Positions 52,875 to 61,370 of a DNA stretch of 64,000 bases are shown piece after piece. The notes beneath the pieces are model-generated. The model saw nothing but the letters and a program-made list of their open reading frames with translations. It did no database searches and had not been told where the DNA came from. The translations under genes and the position numbers were made by a program. Source of the DNA: Rothia mucilaginosa ATCC 25296 (GTDB lineage Bacteria > Actinomycetota > Actinomycetes > Actinomycetales > Micrococcaceae); NCBI RefSeq assembly GCF_000175615.1, contig NZ_ACVO01000017.1, forward strand, positions 62,001-126,000. Direction: 5' to 3'. Each line of letters opens with the position of its first letter. Positions within the stretch are counted from its first letter, which is position 1.

Positions 52875-53603
52875 TTACTTGCCTTCGGCCAGGATCTGAG
52901 TGAGCTGGTGCTCTGCCACGGAGAAGTCAATCGGTGCGTCAATATCGACGCCCTCAACCTCGTCCAGCATGAACAAATCAATAGTACCGCCGGGGTAGCC
53001 CGCCAGGCGGTTGTGGTGGTCCGTGTACACGTGGGTCTTGGTGATGTACATCGAACCGTTCTCACGGTAGCGGAAGGTTTCCTTGGTCAGCTCCTGGCGG
53101 CGCGGGCGGGCCATAATCTCGAACGCCGCGGTGGGCTCACCGTCAGCGTGCCAAGTCCAGATGAACGGACCAATCGGAATCACACCGACCATGGAGTCCT
53201 TACCGTTCTCCGCGAACTGGCGGACCGCACGAGCCAGAGTACCGGGCAGACGCACCGGGCTGGTTGCCTGCAGCAGCATGACAGCCTCGGGTTCCCAACC
53301 GTTTTCGGTGTAGAACTCGATGGCGTGCTCGATGACCGGCTCGGTTGCGGTGGTGTCTTCAGCCAGGTGTGCCGGACGAATGAACGGTACCTCAGCACCG
53401 TACTCGCGGGCGATATCAGCCAGCTCAGCATCGTCGGTGGAGACGACAACACGCAGCTCGTGCTCGCCGGCTACTTCTTCCTTAGCAGCCAGTGCCTGCT
53501 CGATGGTCCATGCGACCAGCGGCTTACCCGCGATAGGGCGCAGGTTCTTACGCGGAATGCCCTTTGAGCCACCGCGCACGGGAATGACGCAGAGAATACG
53601 CAT
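52875..53603 (-). CDS. neuA: CMP-nonulosonate (acylneuraminate) cytidylyltransferase
   Basis: The 242-residue enzyme activates the nonulosonic acid with CTP to a CMP-sugar. Seen: LCVIPVRGGSKGIPRKNLRP (CTP loop), VVSTDDAELADIAREYGAEV, RPAHLAEDT and LLQATSPVRLPGTLA. The ATG at 53603 overlaps the upstream stop by one base (TAATG) and is the true fold start; the frame open further upstream is the shadow of the neighbour. Placed next to the NeuB-type gene, so both should act in one pathway. No NeuC-like 2-epimerase is in the window. Confidence 0.93.
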   Translation of the reverse strand: MRILCVIPVRGGSKGIPRKNLRPIAGKPLVAWTIEQALAAKEEVAGEHELRVVVSTDDAELADIAREYGAEVPFIRPAHLAEDTTATEPVIEHAIEFYTENGWEPEAVMLLQATSPVRLPGTLARAVRQFAENGKDSMVGVIPIGPFIWTWHADGEPTAAFEIMARPRRQELTKETFRYRENGSMYITKTHVYTDHHNRLAGYPGGTIDLFMLDEVEGVDIDAPIDFSVAEHQLTQILAEGK

Positions 53604-54703
53604 TATGCCTCCAGAGTTTCGATGATGAGTTCTGCGATGCGGCGTGCCGGTTCCTTCTCGGGCTGAACCGGGGCGGGGGTGGGTTCGCTCCCCCACCGGT
53701 TCATGCCGTAGCGGTCCCAGAATTCCACAAGCCATGCGGGCGGTTCCGGGTGGTACACCCAGGCCGGGATGCCACGGATAGCCGCCTCCAGCACACCGGT
53801 GGAGAAAATCGACACGACGGGGTTCGGTACCTCGTTCAGAGGGGTTCCGGAACGATCGATGCGGACGCCTTCCTTCTCCCACAGCTTGTGGGTCAGCACC
53901 GACAGCTTGTCCTTCTCGCTCGGGTGCGGGCGGTAGATACCGCCGTACTTCTTCAGGAAGGAGTGCGCGGCGAAAGCGAAGGATGCTCGCGGCAACTCGG
54001 CGCCGTGCATCTGGCCCAGGAAGATGGGTTCCAGATCGTTCTGCTTCTGCGCCTCGGCACCGGCAGCTTTCTGAGCGGCCAGGTAGAGCAGCTGGGAACC
54101 CACCGCGTGGGTGGTCACGTCGCGGCGACCCGACGCCCAGAACTCTGCGTCGGCTTCGCTGAACGCCAACAGAGTTGCGCCAACCGGCAGGGGCGGTGCC
54201 TGCGGCACGAGCAGACCGTGCTGTACGACCCAGTACTCAGCACCAATCGCGCGAGAGTACTCGTAGGCGGCCGCGCCGCGGGCCAGGTAGTGGCCGAGGG
54301 AAAGGACCACGCGCACACCGGGCAGGAGCCCCTGCAGCTGGTCGCCCGTCACTTCCTGTTCGGTCCAGGCATCACGGCCGTAACGCTCGGTGGCGTACTG
54401 GCCGTTGAGGTACTCCGAGGCATCCTCGGGGACCCACAGGGCCACGCCCACGTTCTCGAGGTACTTGAGCGGCTCCAGCAGGGAGTTACGGCTCGTCGGA
54501 GAGAAAGAATCGAGCACGATGAGCACGCGGGGTACGGCGCCGCGGGTGTAGAGAACACCGCCAACAGGGGCTTCCTGTTCCGCCGCGCCCCCGCGCAGAC
54601 GTCCGATAAGGCTGCGGGCCTCGCCCTTAGCCCAACGCAGGGTGTTCTGCCGCTTCTGCCAGGCGGCCCATGCATCAATGTCGAGGGGGTAGGTTAGGCC
54701 CAT
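53603..54703 (-). CDS. Putative sialyltransferase-like GT-B enzyme
   Basis: The 366-residue protein matches no family that I recognise firmly. It has two blocks that match known motif pairs of bacterial sialyl- and polysialyl-transferases and related CMP- or CDP-using enzymes: an HP motif (YRPHPSEKDK) and a Ser/Thr motif (VSIFSTGVLEAAIRG). HGLLVPQAPPLPVG and ETVTGDQL-like segments also suggest a GT-B fold. It is coupled to neuA (1-nt overlap), which strongly suggests that it uses a CMP-sugar donor. It is soluble. The function is an inference from motifs and position. Confidence 0.6.
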   Translation of the reverse strand: MGLTYPLDIDAWAAWQKRQNTLRWAKGEARSLIGRLRGGAAEQEAPVGGVLYTRGAVPRVLIVLDSFSPTSRNSLLEPLKYLENVGVALWVPEDASEYLNGQYATERYGRDAWTEQEVTGDQLQGLLPGVRVVLSLGHYLARGAAAYEYSRAIGAEYWVVQHGLLVPQAPPLPVGATLLAFSEADAEFWASGRRDVTTHAVGSQLLYLAAQKAAGAEAQKQNDLEPIFLGQMHGAELPRASFAFAAHSFLKKYGGIYRPHPSEKDKLSVLTHKLWEKEGVRIDRSGTPLNEVPNPVVSIFSTGVLEAAIRGIPAWVYHPEPPAWLVEFWDRYGMNRWGSEPTPAPVQPEKEPARRIAELIIETLEA

Positions 54704-55692
54704 AGCTGCTCCAAAATCTTGACGCGCTGATCGAAGGTGTGCTCGGCCAGGGTTCGCTTCTGACCGGCTTCACGAATCTGTCGCGCCCACTTCGGCTCAC
54801 GGAAAATGCGGGTACAAATCTCGATGAGCTCATCAATGCTCTCGTAGACCAGAACCTCTTCGCCAGGAATGTAGTAGCGGTCTACGTCGGGGCGATCAAT
54901 CACCTGCAGGGCGCCAACGCCGGGCGCCTCGAAGGTACGCATGGTGAAGCCGTCCTGGTTATTGTGGATGTTCAGGGTAGCAGGGGAAGACGCCATGATG
55001 CCGTAGGCCTCGGAGCGGTCGATGTCGCGGCCGGCGGGAACACCGGAGTCCTTGAACTGCTTGGTGCGCAGAATATCGTAGGGGTGACGCGACCAGGCAC
55101 GACCGTAAGCACGCACCGGCAGACCGGCTGCGACCAGCGCCTGCAGGGTCTCCTCACGGTTGGGATACTTAGCGCCCACAAAGTTGATGGAATCCTCACG
55201 CATGGGGACAACCGGGCAATGGGTGTCGTAGGCGTTGGGCATGTCGAGCACCTCGAAGCCCTGTTCACGCAGGTGCTGCGCATCCAGCGGGCTGTAGCTT
55301 GCCAGCGCACCCAGGTGGTACAGGTCCTCTTCGGTGTAGCTCATACGACGCATTTCGTCGTAAAGCCAGGTGCCGTAGCGAACACCGGAGGTCTCCAGCA
55401 GGTCCCACCATTCGCGGGAGAGCATATCGCCCTTAATGACCAGCACAATATCGGGGCGGAATTCGTTGAAAGCGTCAATAGCCTTACGGGTAGCCTGAGC
55501 AGCGAAGCTTTCGGGGCGGTACTTCTCGGGCAGCTCGTGGGCAAGCTTGTTGAGGATACGCTCGGGCAGAGTACCCGGCGCATCGTAGATGTGGGTGCGC
55601 ACTTCGTATCCGTGCACTTCCAGGGATGCCTGAATTGCCTTCCAGTACCCGTGGAATGCGGGTGAGAGCAGTAGAAGTTTGGGCTGAGTCAT
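54694..55692 (-). CDS. CgeB-like glycosyltransferase
   Basis: The 332-residue protein resembles the CgeB/YkvP family of GT-B enzymes: LLLLSPAFHGYWKAI, WLYDEMRRM, SINFVGAKYPNREETL (donor-domain entry), NIHNNQDGFTMRTFEAPGVG and LVYESIDELIEI. The TMRTFEAPGVGA segment matches the donor-site motif of this group. It overlaps the next gene by 10 nt. The upstream ribosome-binding site is weak. The donor is unknown; family members transfer various sugars. Confidence 0.83.
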   Translation of the reverse strand: MTQPKLLLLSPAFHGYWKAIQASLEVHGYEVRTHIYDAPGTLPERILNKLAHELPEKYRPESFAAQATRKAIDAFNEFRPDIVLVIKGDMLSREWWDLLETSGVRYGTWLYDEMRRMSYTEEDLYHLGALASYSPLDAQHLREQGFEVLDMPNAYDTHCPVVPMREDSINFVGAKYPNREETLQALVAAGLPVRAYGRAWSRHPYDILRTKQFKDSGVPAGRDIDRSEAYGIMASSPATLNIHNNQDGFTMRTFEAPGVGALQVIDRPDVDRYYIPGEEVLVYESIDELIEICTRIFREPKWARQIREAGQKRTLAEHTFDQRVKILEQLWA

Positions 55693-55835
55693 ATGAGGAT
55701 TGAATCCTGTCGGCGTTTGCTATGAGAACCCGCAGGGTAGAACCGTGCGGTGCTATGTGTTGGAGTGAAGAGGAACGGAAAGTTTCACCTGCAACTTGAG
55801 GCAAAACATACCTACTGAAATTTTACAACGAAAGC

Positions 55836-55872
55836 AGGAGACGACACACTCGAGTGCACTGTGTCGCCTCCT
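55836..55872 (-). terminator. Hairpin after the GT2 gene
   Basis: A 13-bp stem (AGGAGACGACACA with TGTGTCGCCTCCT, one G-U pair) lies 80 nt past the GT2 stop on the minus strand, followed by GCTTTCGTTG. Partial terminator within the cluster; the CgeB-like gene may have its own promoter. Confidence 0.6.
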
Positions 55873-55951
55873 ACGTTCTATGTGAGCCTTCTTATGAAGA
55901 AGGCAACAAATCTTACGGAACCATCACGGTAAATTCCGGTGGTTTCGCAAC

Positions 55952-56872
55952 TTAGTTTTCACGGCGCTCTGCCTTGGCGATACGCTCCAGCTCAGTGGCG
56001 AGGAAGCCGCAAGCGTCCACGTCTTTATTGCGCAGAGCACGCACGGAGTTCACCAGGAAGTTTGCGTAGCTGGTAGCGCGCAGAGCCGTAGCAAGCTTCT
56101 TCTCCCAGCCCCACTTATCGGCATAAATAAAACGAGCAGTGGTTAGCCACTGTACTCGGCGCTCAGAGGGCGAAGAACCGCCGCCCTCGTGGGTTACGGT
56201 CACCGAAGGAATCAGGTAGCGGTCCACGCCAGTATTCGAGAGGCGGTACTGGAAGTCCACCTCTTCGCTGTTCATGTAGAAACGCTCGTCCATGCCACCG
56301 ATGCGGTTGAAGGTCGCGCGAGGAACAACCATGCATGCGCCCATAACCCAGTCGACCTTCGCGTCCGAGGTGCCGGTGCACGCTTCAACATCGTGGCCAA
56401 CACCGCGGTGCCACCAGTTGGTCGGCTTGAAACGAGCCAGGGGGGTGAACCATTCCCACGCCACATGCGCTGCGGTGGGGAACTTACGAGCCACCCACTG
56501 TTGCTTGCCATCGTGGCCGATGATCTGCGGGCTAGCCAGGATCTCGCCGTGACGTTCCACGGCTGCGAGCATGCGAGAGACGAAAGTGTTATCCAGCTCC
56601 AGGTCGCTGTTGAGGATGAAAACCCATTCACCGGTCGCGGCAGCAACACCGGAGTTCACAGCCTTACCGAAACCACCATTAACGGGGCGGCGAACCACGG
56701 TCACGCCCTCAACCTCGGGGAAGGGGGTGGGAGAAACATCGTCAGAGACAATAATCTCGATATCGGCGGGATCGATACCCTGCTGAGCGCGCAGAGTGTC
56801 AATAATGGCAAGAACCGGTTCCGGCTCACCGTAAAAAGGAATAACCGCAGATACGCGGGGAGTATGAGTCAC
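55952..56872 (-). CDS. Glycosyltransferase family 2
   Basis: The 306-residue GT-A enzyme has SAVIPFYGEPEPVLAIID, IEIIVSDDVSPTPFP, the Gly-rich VNGGFGKAVNSGVAAA and the metal site FILNSDLELDNTFV. Residues NSEEVDFQYRLSNTGVDRY match the rhamnosyltransferase-type C-terminal block. The GTG start has AAAGGA 6 nt upstream. It resembles rhamnosyl- or galactofuranosyl-type transferases, which would fit the rml genes nearby, but the assignment is inference. Confidence 0.88.
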   Translation of the reverse strand: MTHTPRVSAVIPFYGEPEPVLAIIDTLRAQQGIDPADIEIIVSDDVSPTPFPEVEGVTVVRRPVNGGFGKAVNSGVAAATGEWVFILNSDLELDNTFVSRMLAAVERHGEILASPQIIGHDGKQQWVARKFPTAAHVAWEWFTPLARFKPTNWWHRGVGHDVEACTGTSDAKVDWVMGACMVVPRATFNRIGGMDERFYMNSEEVDFQYRLSNTGVDRYLIPSVTVTHEGGGSSPSERRVQWLTTARFIYADKWGWEKKLATALRATSYANFLVNSVRALRNKDVDACGFLATELERIAKAERREN

Positions 56873-56924
56873 AATATGTCCTTTGAGTGAGGCGCTTGAA
56901 AATCACAAGCTATAGAAGGCTAAA

Positions 56925-56969
56925 GATGGGGGCGACCGTACTCAACTGCTGCATACGATCACCCCCATC
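56925..56969 (-). terminator. Terminator after the ABC exporter gene
   Basis: A 16-bp stem (GATGGGGGCGACCGTA with TACGATCACCCCCATC, two G-U pairs) is followed on the minus strand by TTTAGCC. It lies 8 nt past the exporter stop. Confidence 0.75.
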
Positions 56970-56976
56970 ATTTCAA

Positions 56977-58794
56977 TTAGTCGGGCAGCTGGCCCAGGCG
57001 AACGAGGTTCGCGAATTCTTCGTTGGCCATCTGAACTTCCTTAAAAGTTCCCTTGTTGGCGATACGGCCCTGGGAGAGGTACACCAGCTGATCAACGTTG
57101 CGCACCGTAGAAAGACGGTGAGCCACGATAATCACGGTAATCTCCTTGGAGATGCGGTTAATGGTCTGAGTGATCTTGTACTCAGTCTCATTGTCCAGCG
57201 CGCTGGTCGCCTCATCCATAACCAGCAAGCTCGGGTTGCGGTACATCGCACGCGCAATACCCACACGCTGACGCTGACCACCGGAGAGACGGTTACCATT
57301 CTCACCAATCGAAGTGTTAATACCATCTTCCAGGGTCTCGACAACGGGCATCAGCTCCGCCAGCTTGAGGCAGTAGAGTACACGATCGTCATCAATGTAC
57401 TGCTTGGGAATGCCGAAGGCGACTGCCTCACGCAGGGTGCCGTTACCCAGGTAGGGGTCCTGGGGAACATAACCGATCTTCTGGTACCAGGAAGGCAAAT
57501 CAGTATGGATGTCCTTACCCTGGCTGGAAATCGTACCGCTCGTCGGGGTGAGCAGGCCAAGGATTAGGTCAACCAGGGTAGTCTTGCCCGAACCGGAACC
57601 ACCCACGAAAGCAACCGAGGTACCAGCCGGCACATCCAGCTGAATGTCCTTGAGAACATCCTTATCACCATCCGGGTAACGGTAGACCAGGTTATCAATC
57701 TGAACATCCACAGGCTCAATATCCGAGTTGATGATGGTTGCCGGATCAATTTCATCCTTGAATTCAACCATCTGCAGGCGCTGCTCTTCGGGGCTCATCG
57801 AGCGGATAACCTTTGCAACTTCTTCACTAGCGAACTCGTTCGCACGAATACTGCCCAGGTTGGCAATCATACGGGTTGCATTCGGAAGAATGCGGATACA
57901 TGCGGTTGCGAAAAGCATGAGGGAAGGAAGACCCTCAGCACCCTGAGTCGAGGTCACCAGAGCCAGCAGACCAGCGATACCCACGATAAAAATAACTTCA
58001 AGGGAGTACTTGGGGAAGTCATTCAGGAACGAGAGGTTAACGTCGCTTTTAACGCTTCGTACTGCGGGCTCGCGGTACTGCTCGATAGCAGCCTTGTGCG
58101 CATTCGTAATACGAATTTCACGGAAGCCCTTGATGTCATCCAAAAGGAAGCGCAAAGCGTCTCGACCCGCACGTGCCGATGCCTCACCATACTTCGCATT
58201 ACCGCGGCGCAAGAAGAACTGCATGCCAGCGATGGTGATGCCAAAGTATGCAAAAGCAAGCAGTGCCGGAACCGGCATGACGCAAAGAATCATGATGAGC
58301 AACACGAGGATAGACAGGAAATCGCCCACAAAGTTAATAATCGATCCCACAAAACCGCGGTATGCAAACACCACGTAGGTGCTAATCAGGTACGCGGTTT
58401 CTTCAGGCTGAGACTTCTTGCGGTTGAAGTAGCTATCCTTCATGTAATGATTGAGGATTGTCGTCGACGTCGCCAGCTGCTGGTAACCGGTAAATTTCAG
58501 GCTCCAGCGCTTAAAGAGGAGCGCAGCAACACCCTTAATAACAAAGGCGAGCACCAGAACGATACCCAGGTAGACCACCAATTCAGAACGCTGAGGGTTG
58601 CCGAAGATATCGGAAAGTACAGCCAGATAACCGGTAAGTTCCGCACCCATCGCAATATTCACAATGGGAAGGATGGCTGCAACACCGATCATTTCCATCA
58701 AAGACAGGAGGAACAGACCGATTAGGTTAAAGATAAGCAGCGTAAAGCTTCGTCCCGGGAAAAGCAAGCGAAGCTTAGTGTAAATACTCTTCAT
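56977..58794 (-). CDS. PglK-like ABC exporter (lipid-linked oligosaccharide flippase)
   Basis: The 605-residue half-transporter has six TM segments (about 20-320) and a C-terminal ABC domain: Walker A GGSGSGKTT, Q-loop region YVPQDPY, signature LSGGQRQRVGIARA, Walker B LLVMDEATSALD, and H-loop VAHRLST. The layout, the LFPGRSFTLL start and a polysaccharide neighbourhood match PglK/WlaB-type flippases, which move lipid-linked glycans across the membrane as homodimers. The ATG at 58794 has AGGA upstream; the frame open beyond it is spurious. It leads the minus-strand cluster; its own terminator suggests partial separation. Confidence 0.85.
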   Translation of the reverse strand: MKSIYTKLRLLFPGRSFTLLIFNLIGLFLLSLMEMIGVAAILPIVNIAMGAELTGYLAVLSDIFGNPQRSELVVYLGIVLVLAFVIKGVAALLFKRWSLKFTGYQQLATSTTILNHYMKDSYFNRKKSQPEETAYLISTYVVFAYRGFVGSIINFVGDFLSILVLLIMILCVMPVPALLAFAYFGITIAGMQFFLRRGNAKYGEASARAGRDALRFLLDDIKGFREIRITNAHKAAIEQYREPAVRSVKSDVNLSFLNDFPKYSLEVIFIVGIAGLLALVTSTQGAEGLPSLMLFATACIRILPNATRMIANLGSIRANEFASEEVAKVIRSMSPEEQRLQMVEFKDEIDPATIINSDIEPVDVQIDNLVYRYPDGDKDVLKDIQLDVPAGTSVAFVGGSGSGKTTLVDLILGLLTPTSGTISSQGKDIHTDLPSWYQKIGYVPQDPYLGNGTLREAVAFGIPKQYIDDDRVLYCLKLAELMPVVETLEDGINTSIGENGNRLSGGQRQRVGIARAMYRNPSLLVMDEATSALDNETEYKITQTINRISKEITVIIVAHRLSTVRNVDQLVYLSQGRIANKGTFKEVQMANEEFANLVRLGQLPD

Positions 58795-59103
58795 TGGTCC
58801 TCGTTGGTGAGTGTACTCGCTGGCCCCTGAGTGAGAAAAAGACCAGCATTGCACGCCAATTTTAGCACGTGGCATCTAAACATTTTCGGCATCAAGCTTG
58901 TACTTTAGGTCATCTTTAGGTTGGAGAAGAACATCCATTCCACGCCTAAAGCATAAGACGTTGAGGCGTATTTGCCACACACAGGAAAAGGAACCGCTGA
59001 AGGTGCAAGTAACTCGGTATGATAGATACTATTCATTCAACCAACCCGACACTTCCGGCTTCCCTGTTCACTGTTGGGTACGTCAATTAGAAAAGGCTTT
59101 TTG
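58795..59103. other. 309-bp divergent promoter region, ABC exporter and phosphatase
   Basis: It holds TAAAAT on the minus strand (58860-58865), a candidate -10 for the glycan cluster, and TATGAT on the plus strand (59018-59023), a candidate -10 for the phosphatase gene. Neither has a good -35. No ORF or RNA gene was seen. Confidence 0.45.
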
Positions 59104-60234
59104 ATGGGCATCTTCAACATTAAGTCCCTCAAGGACAAGTACGCGTGGGGCTCCTCCGAGGACAAAACCAACTCCGCAGAAACCACCGAGGAGCACCCGG
59201 CGACCGTTGCTTCTTCCTCCGCAAATATTGCCGACGGAGTCCGTTCCCTCATTAAGAGCAACCCCGAACTGGCGGGCAAGAACCGCCGCGGGGTAGCCAG
59301 CCGTACCATCACCCCCGACGGTTCGCTCCGCGAAGCCATCGAAGACTACGAAGTCCGTTCCCCCGCCGAGGTAGCCAGCCAGGAAGTCACTCCCGAGGAA
59401 GAGCTCAGTGCCGACGGCACTGCAACCGTCTCCGCACAGCCCCTCACCCACACCGACATCGAGGCCACCCCCGACGACATCCTCGACGTAGACGGCAAGC
59501 CCGCAGGACCCAGCATTATCCGCGTGGGTCAGCACAACGCGCCCACCGTTGATGCCGAAGAGCTCGCCGACCCGAAAGAAGCCAACAGCCAGAGCGCAGG
59601 AAACGCGCAGCCCTCCCCCGCTACTAACACCCGCAGCGAACGCACCCCGCAGTTCAAGCTCTCCCCCAAAAACCTCAACCGTACCGGTAGCACTAGCGGT
59701 GACGGCCCCTTCGAAGCAGTCTTCGTCTGCACCGGAAACATTGCCCGTAGCGCATCCGGCGAGGTAATTTCCAAGCACCTTGCCGCAGAATACGGCCTGG
59801 AAGACAAATGGATTTTCTCCAGCGCAGGCACCGGCGCCCTCGTCGGTCACGGCGTCTACGAACACGTAGCTAACGAGCTTATCAAGCGAGGCTACAACCC
59901 GGAGGGCTTCGCATCTCGCCAGCTCAACGAGCAAATTATTGAGAACGCCACCATCATCCTGGTCGCTGAGAAGGTACACGCCGACTGGATCGTGCGCGAG
60001 TGGCCCCAGCACCACTCCAAGATCAAGCTGCTCAAGCAGACCGCACGTATCCGTGAGGAAGCGCGCCGCGCCGAGCCGCTTTCCTACCTCTACTCCTACG
60101 GTGCCCGCCCGCTCGATATCGACAGGTTGGAAGACCCCTACCGTCGCGGCCTCGCAGCAGCAAAGGTCGCAGTGGACGAAGTGGAACAGTCCCTGCGCGT
60201 GATTCTGCCCTGGCTCGCACAGGCACACCGCTAA
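59104..60234 (+). CDS. Low-molecular-weight protein tyrosine phosphatase with long N-terminal extension
   Basis: The 376-residue protein has an intact LMW-PTP domain from about 203: P-loop VFVCTGNIARSASGE with nucleophile Cys209 and Arg215, and general acid Asp344 in RLEDPYRRG. It should dephosphorylate tyrosine-phosphorylated proteins such as the BY-kinase (41011) and so control polysaccharide export. The first 200 residues are polar, Ala/Glu/Ser/Thr-rich and probably disordered, unlike the usual 150-residue family. The ATG at 59104 has AAAAGG upstream; an earlier TTG at 59074 is less likely. It is divergent from the PglK-like gene. Confidence 0.88.
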   Translation: MGIFNIKSLKDKYAWGSSEDKTNSAETTEEHPATVASSSANIADGVRSLIKSNPELAGKNRRGVASRTITPDGSLREAIEDYEVRSPAEVASQEVTPEEELSADGTATVSAQPLTHTDIEATPDDILDVDGKPAGPSIIRVGQHNAPTVDAEELADPKEANSQSAGNAQPSPATNTRSERTPQFKLSPKNLNRTGSTSGDGPFEAVFVCTGNIARSASGEVISKHLAAEYGLEDKWIFSSAGTGALVGHGVYEHVANELIKRGYNPEGFASRQLNEQIIENATIILVAEKVHADWIVREWPQHHSKIKLLKQTARIREEARRAEPLSYLYSYGARPLDIDRLEDPYRRGLAAAKVAVDEVEQSLRVILPWLAQAHR

Positions 60235-60253
60235 GCACGCGGCGCTAAATACA

Positions 60254-60300
60254 GCACTAACCCGGCAGGAACAGGCCTCTGCTCCAGCCGGGTTAGCTTT
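60254..60300 (+). terminator. Terminator after the phosphatase gene
   Basis: The outer stem CTAACCCGGC/GCCGGGTTAG with inner GGAACAG/CTGCTCC is followed by CTTTAGTC, 22 nt after the stop. Confidence 0.8.
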
Positions 60301-60312
60301 AGTCTCAGCACA

Positions 60313-60352
60313 AGAAAGTCCCCCACCGACCACGGTCAGCGGGGGACTTTCT
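60313..60352. terminator. Second, bidirectional terminator between phosphatase and prs
   Basis: A perfect 12-bp stem (AGAAAGTCCCCC/GGGGGACTTTCT) with a 16-nt loop. It serves convergent genes; prs ends 18 nt further on. Confidence 0.85.
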
Positions 60353-60369
60353 ACATGCTCTGAGAAAAC

Positions 60370-61350
60370 TTAGTGATCGAAAATCTCGGTCACAGAGCCC
60401 TCGTCGAAGACCTCACGGATAGCGCGAGCAATCAACGGAGCAATGGAGAGAATAGTCAGGTTATCGAACTGCTTCTCTTCCGGCACGGGCAGGGTGTTAG
60501 TCACGATGACCTCCACAGCACCGCACTGAGACAGACGCTCAGCAGCCGGATCGGACAGAACCGGGTGGGTAGCTGCGATAATAACTTCCTTTGCACCCTT
60601 GTCCATGAGGACCTTCACAGCACCAGCAATGGTGCCGCCGGTGTCAATCATGTCGTCAATCAGCACACAGGTACGACCCTCGATGTCACCCACAACAGTC
60701 TTAGAAACAGCATGGTTGGGGACGTTAATGTCGCGGGTCTTGTGCACGAACGCCAGGGGTGCGCCGTCCAGCAGATCAGCCCAGTGCTCAGCCACGCGGA
60801 CACGACCGGTATCCGGGGACACAACGGTCACGTTGGACAAGTCTTCCACGCGCTCGCGGATGTGCTTAGCCAGAACCGGAATCGCGAAGAGGTGATCCAG
60901 CGGGCCGTCGAAGAAGCCCTGAATCTGCGAAGTGTGCAGATCCACGCACATCAGGCGGTCAGCACCAGCGGTCTTGTACAGATCCGAAATCAGACGTGCC
61001 GAGATAGGCTCACGACCCTTGTGCTTCTTGTCCTGACGAGCATAGGGGTAGAAAGGAGACACCACGGTAATAGAGCGAGCAGATGCACGCTTGAGTGCAT
61101 CAATCATAATGAGCTGCTCCATGAGCCATTCGTTGATAGGTGCCGGGTGCGACTGAATCACGAAAGCGTCCGCACCGCGCACCGACTCCTCAAAACGGAC
61201 GTAGGTCTCGCCATTGGCGAAGGTGTATGCGGAGGTGGGCAGCAGGTCGTGGTCAAGAGCCTGTGCGATCTCCTCGGCAAGCTTGGGGTGTGCTCGACCG
61301 GAGACCACTACAAGCTTGCGCTCACCGGGGTTGGTAATCTCGCTACTCAT
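60370..61350 (-). CDS. prs: Ribose-phosphate pyrophosphokinase
   Basis: The 326-residue enzyme makes PRPP from ribose-5-phosphate and ATP. Seen: VVSGRAHPKLAEEIAQAL, SHPAPINEWLMEQLIMID, YARQDKKHKGREPISA (catalytic loop), the PRPP-binding loop VLIDDMIDTGGTIAGA and DRLMCVDLHTSQIQGFF. Full length. GAGGAAAG precedes the ATG. It lies 20 nt downstream of glmU, an arrangement conserved in actinobacteria; the two are surely co-transcribed. Confidence 0.97.
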   Translation of the reverse strand: MSSEITNPGERKLVVVSGRAHPKLAEEIAQALDHDLLPTSAYTFANGETYVRFEESVRGADAFVIQSHPAPINEWLMEQLIMIDALKRASARSITVVSPFYPYARQDKKHKGREPISARLISDLYKTAGADRLMCVDLHTSQIQGFFDGPLDHLFAIPVLAKHIRERVEDLSNVTVVSPDTGRVRVAEHWADLLDGAPLAFVHKTRDINVPNHAVSKTVVGDIEGRTCVLIDDMIDTGGTIAGAVKVLMDKGAKEVIIAATHPVLSDPAAERLSQCGAVEVIVTNTLPVPEEKQFDNLTILSIAPLIARAIREVFDEGSVTEIFDH

Positions 61351-61370
61351 GGTGTTGTTCTTTCCTCGAA

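Noticed and set aside
59083..60333. 416-codon minus-strand ORF opposite the phosphatase gene
   Set aside because: Cys/Gly/Val-rich shadow; the plus-strand frame has an intact catalytic P-loop.
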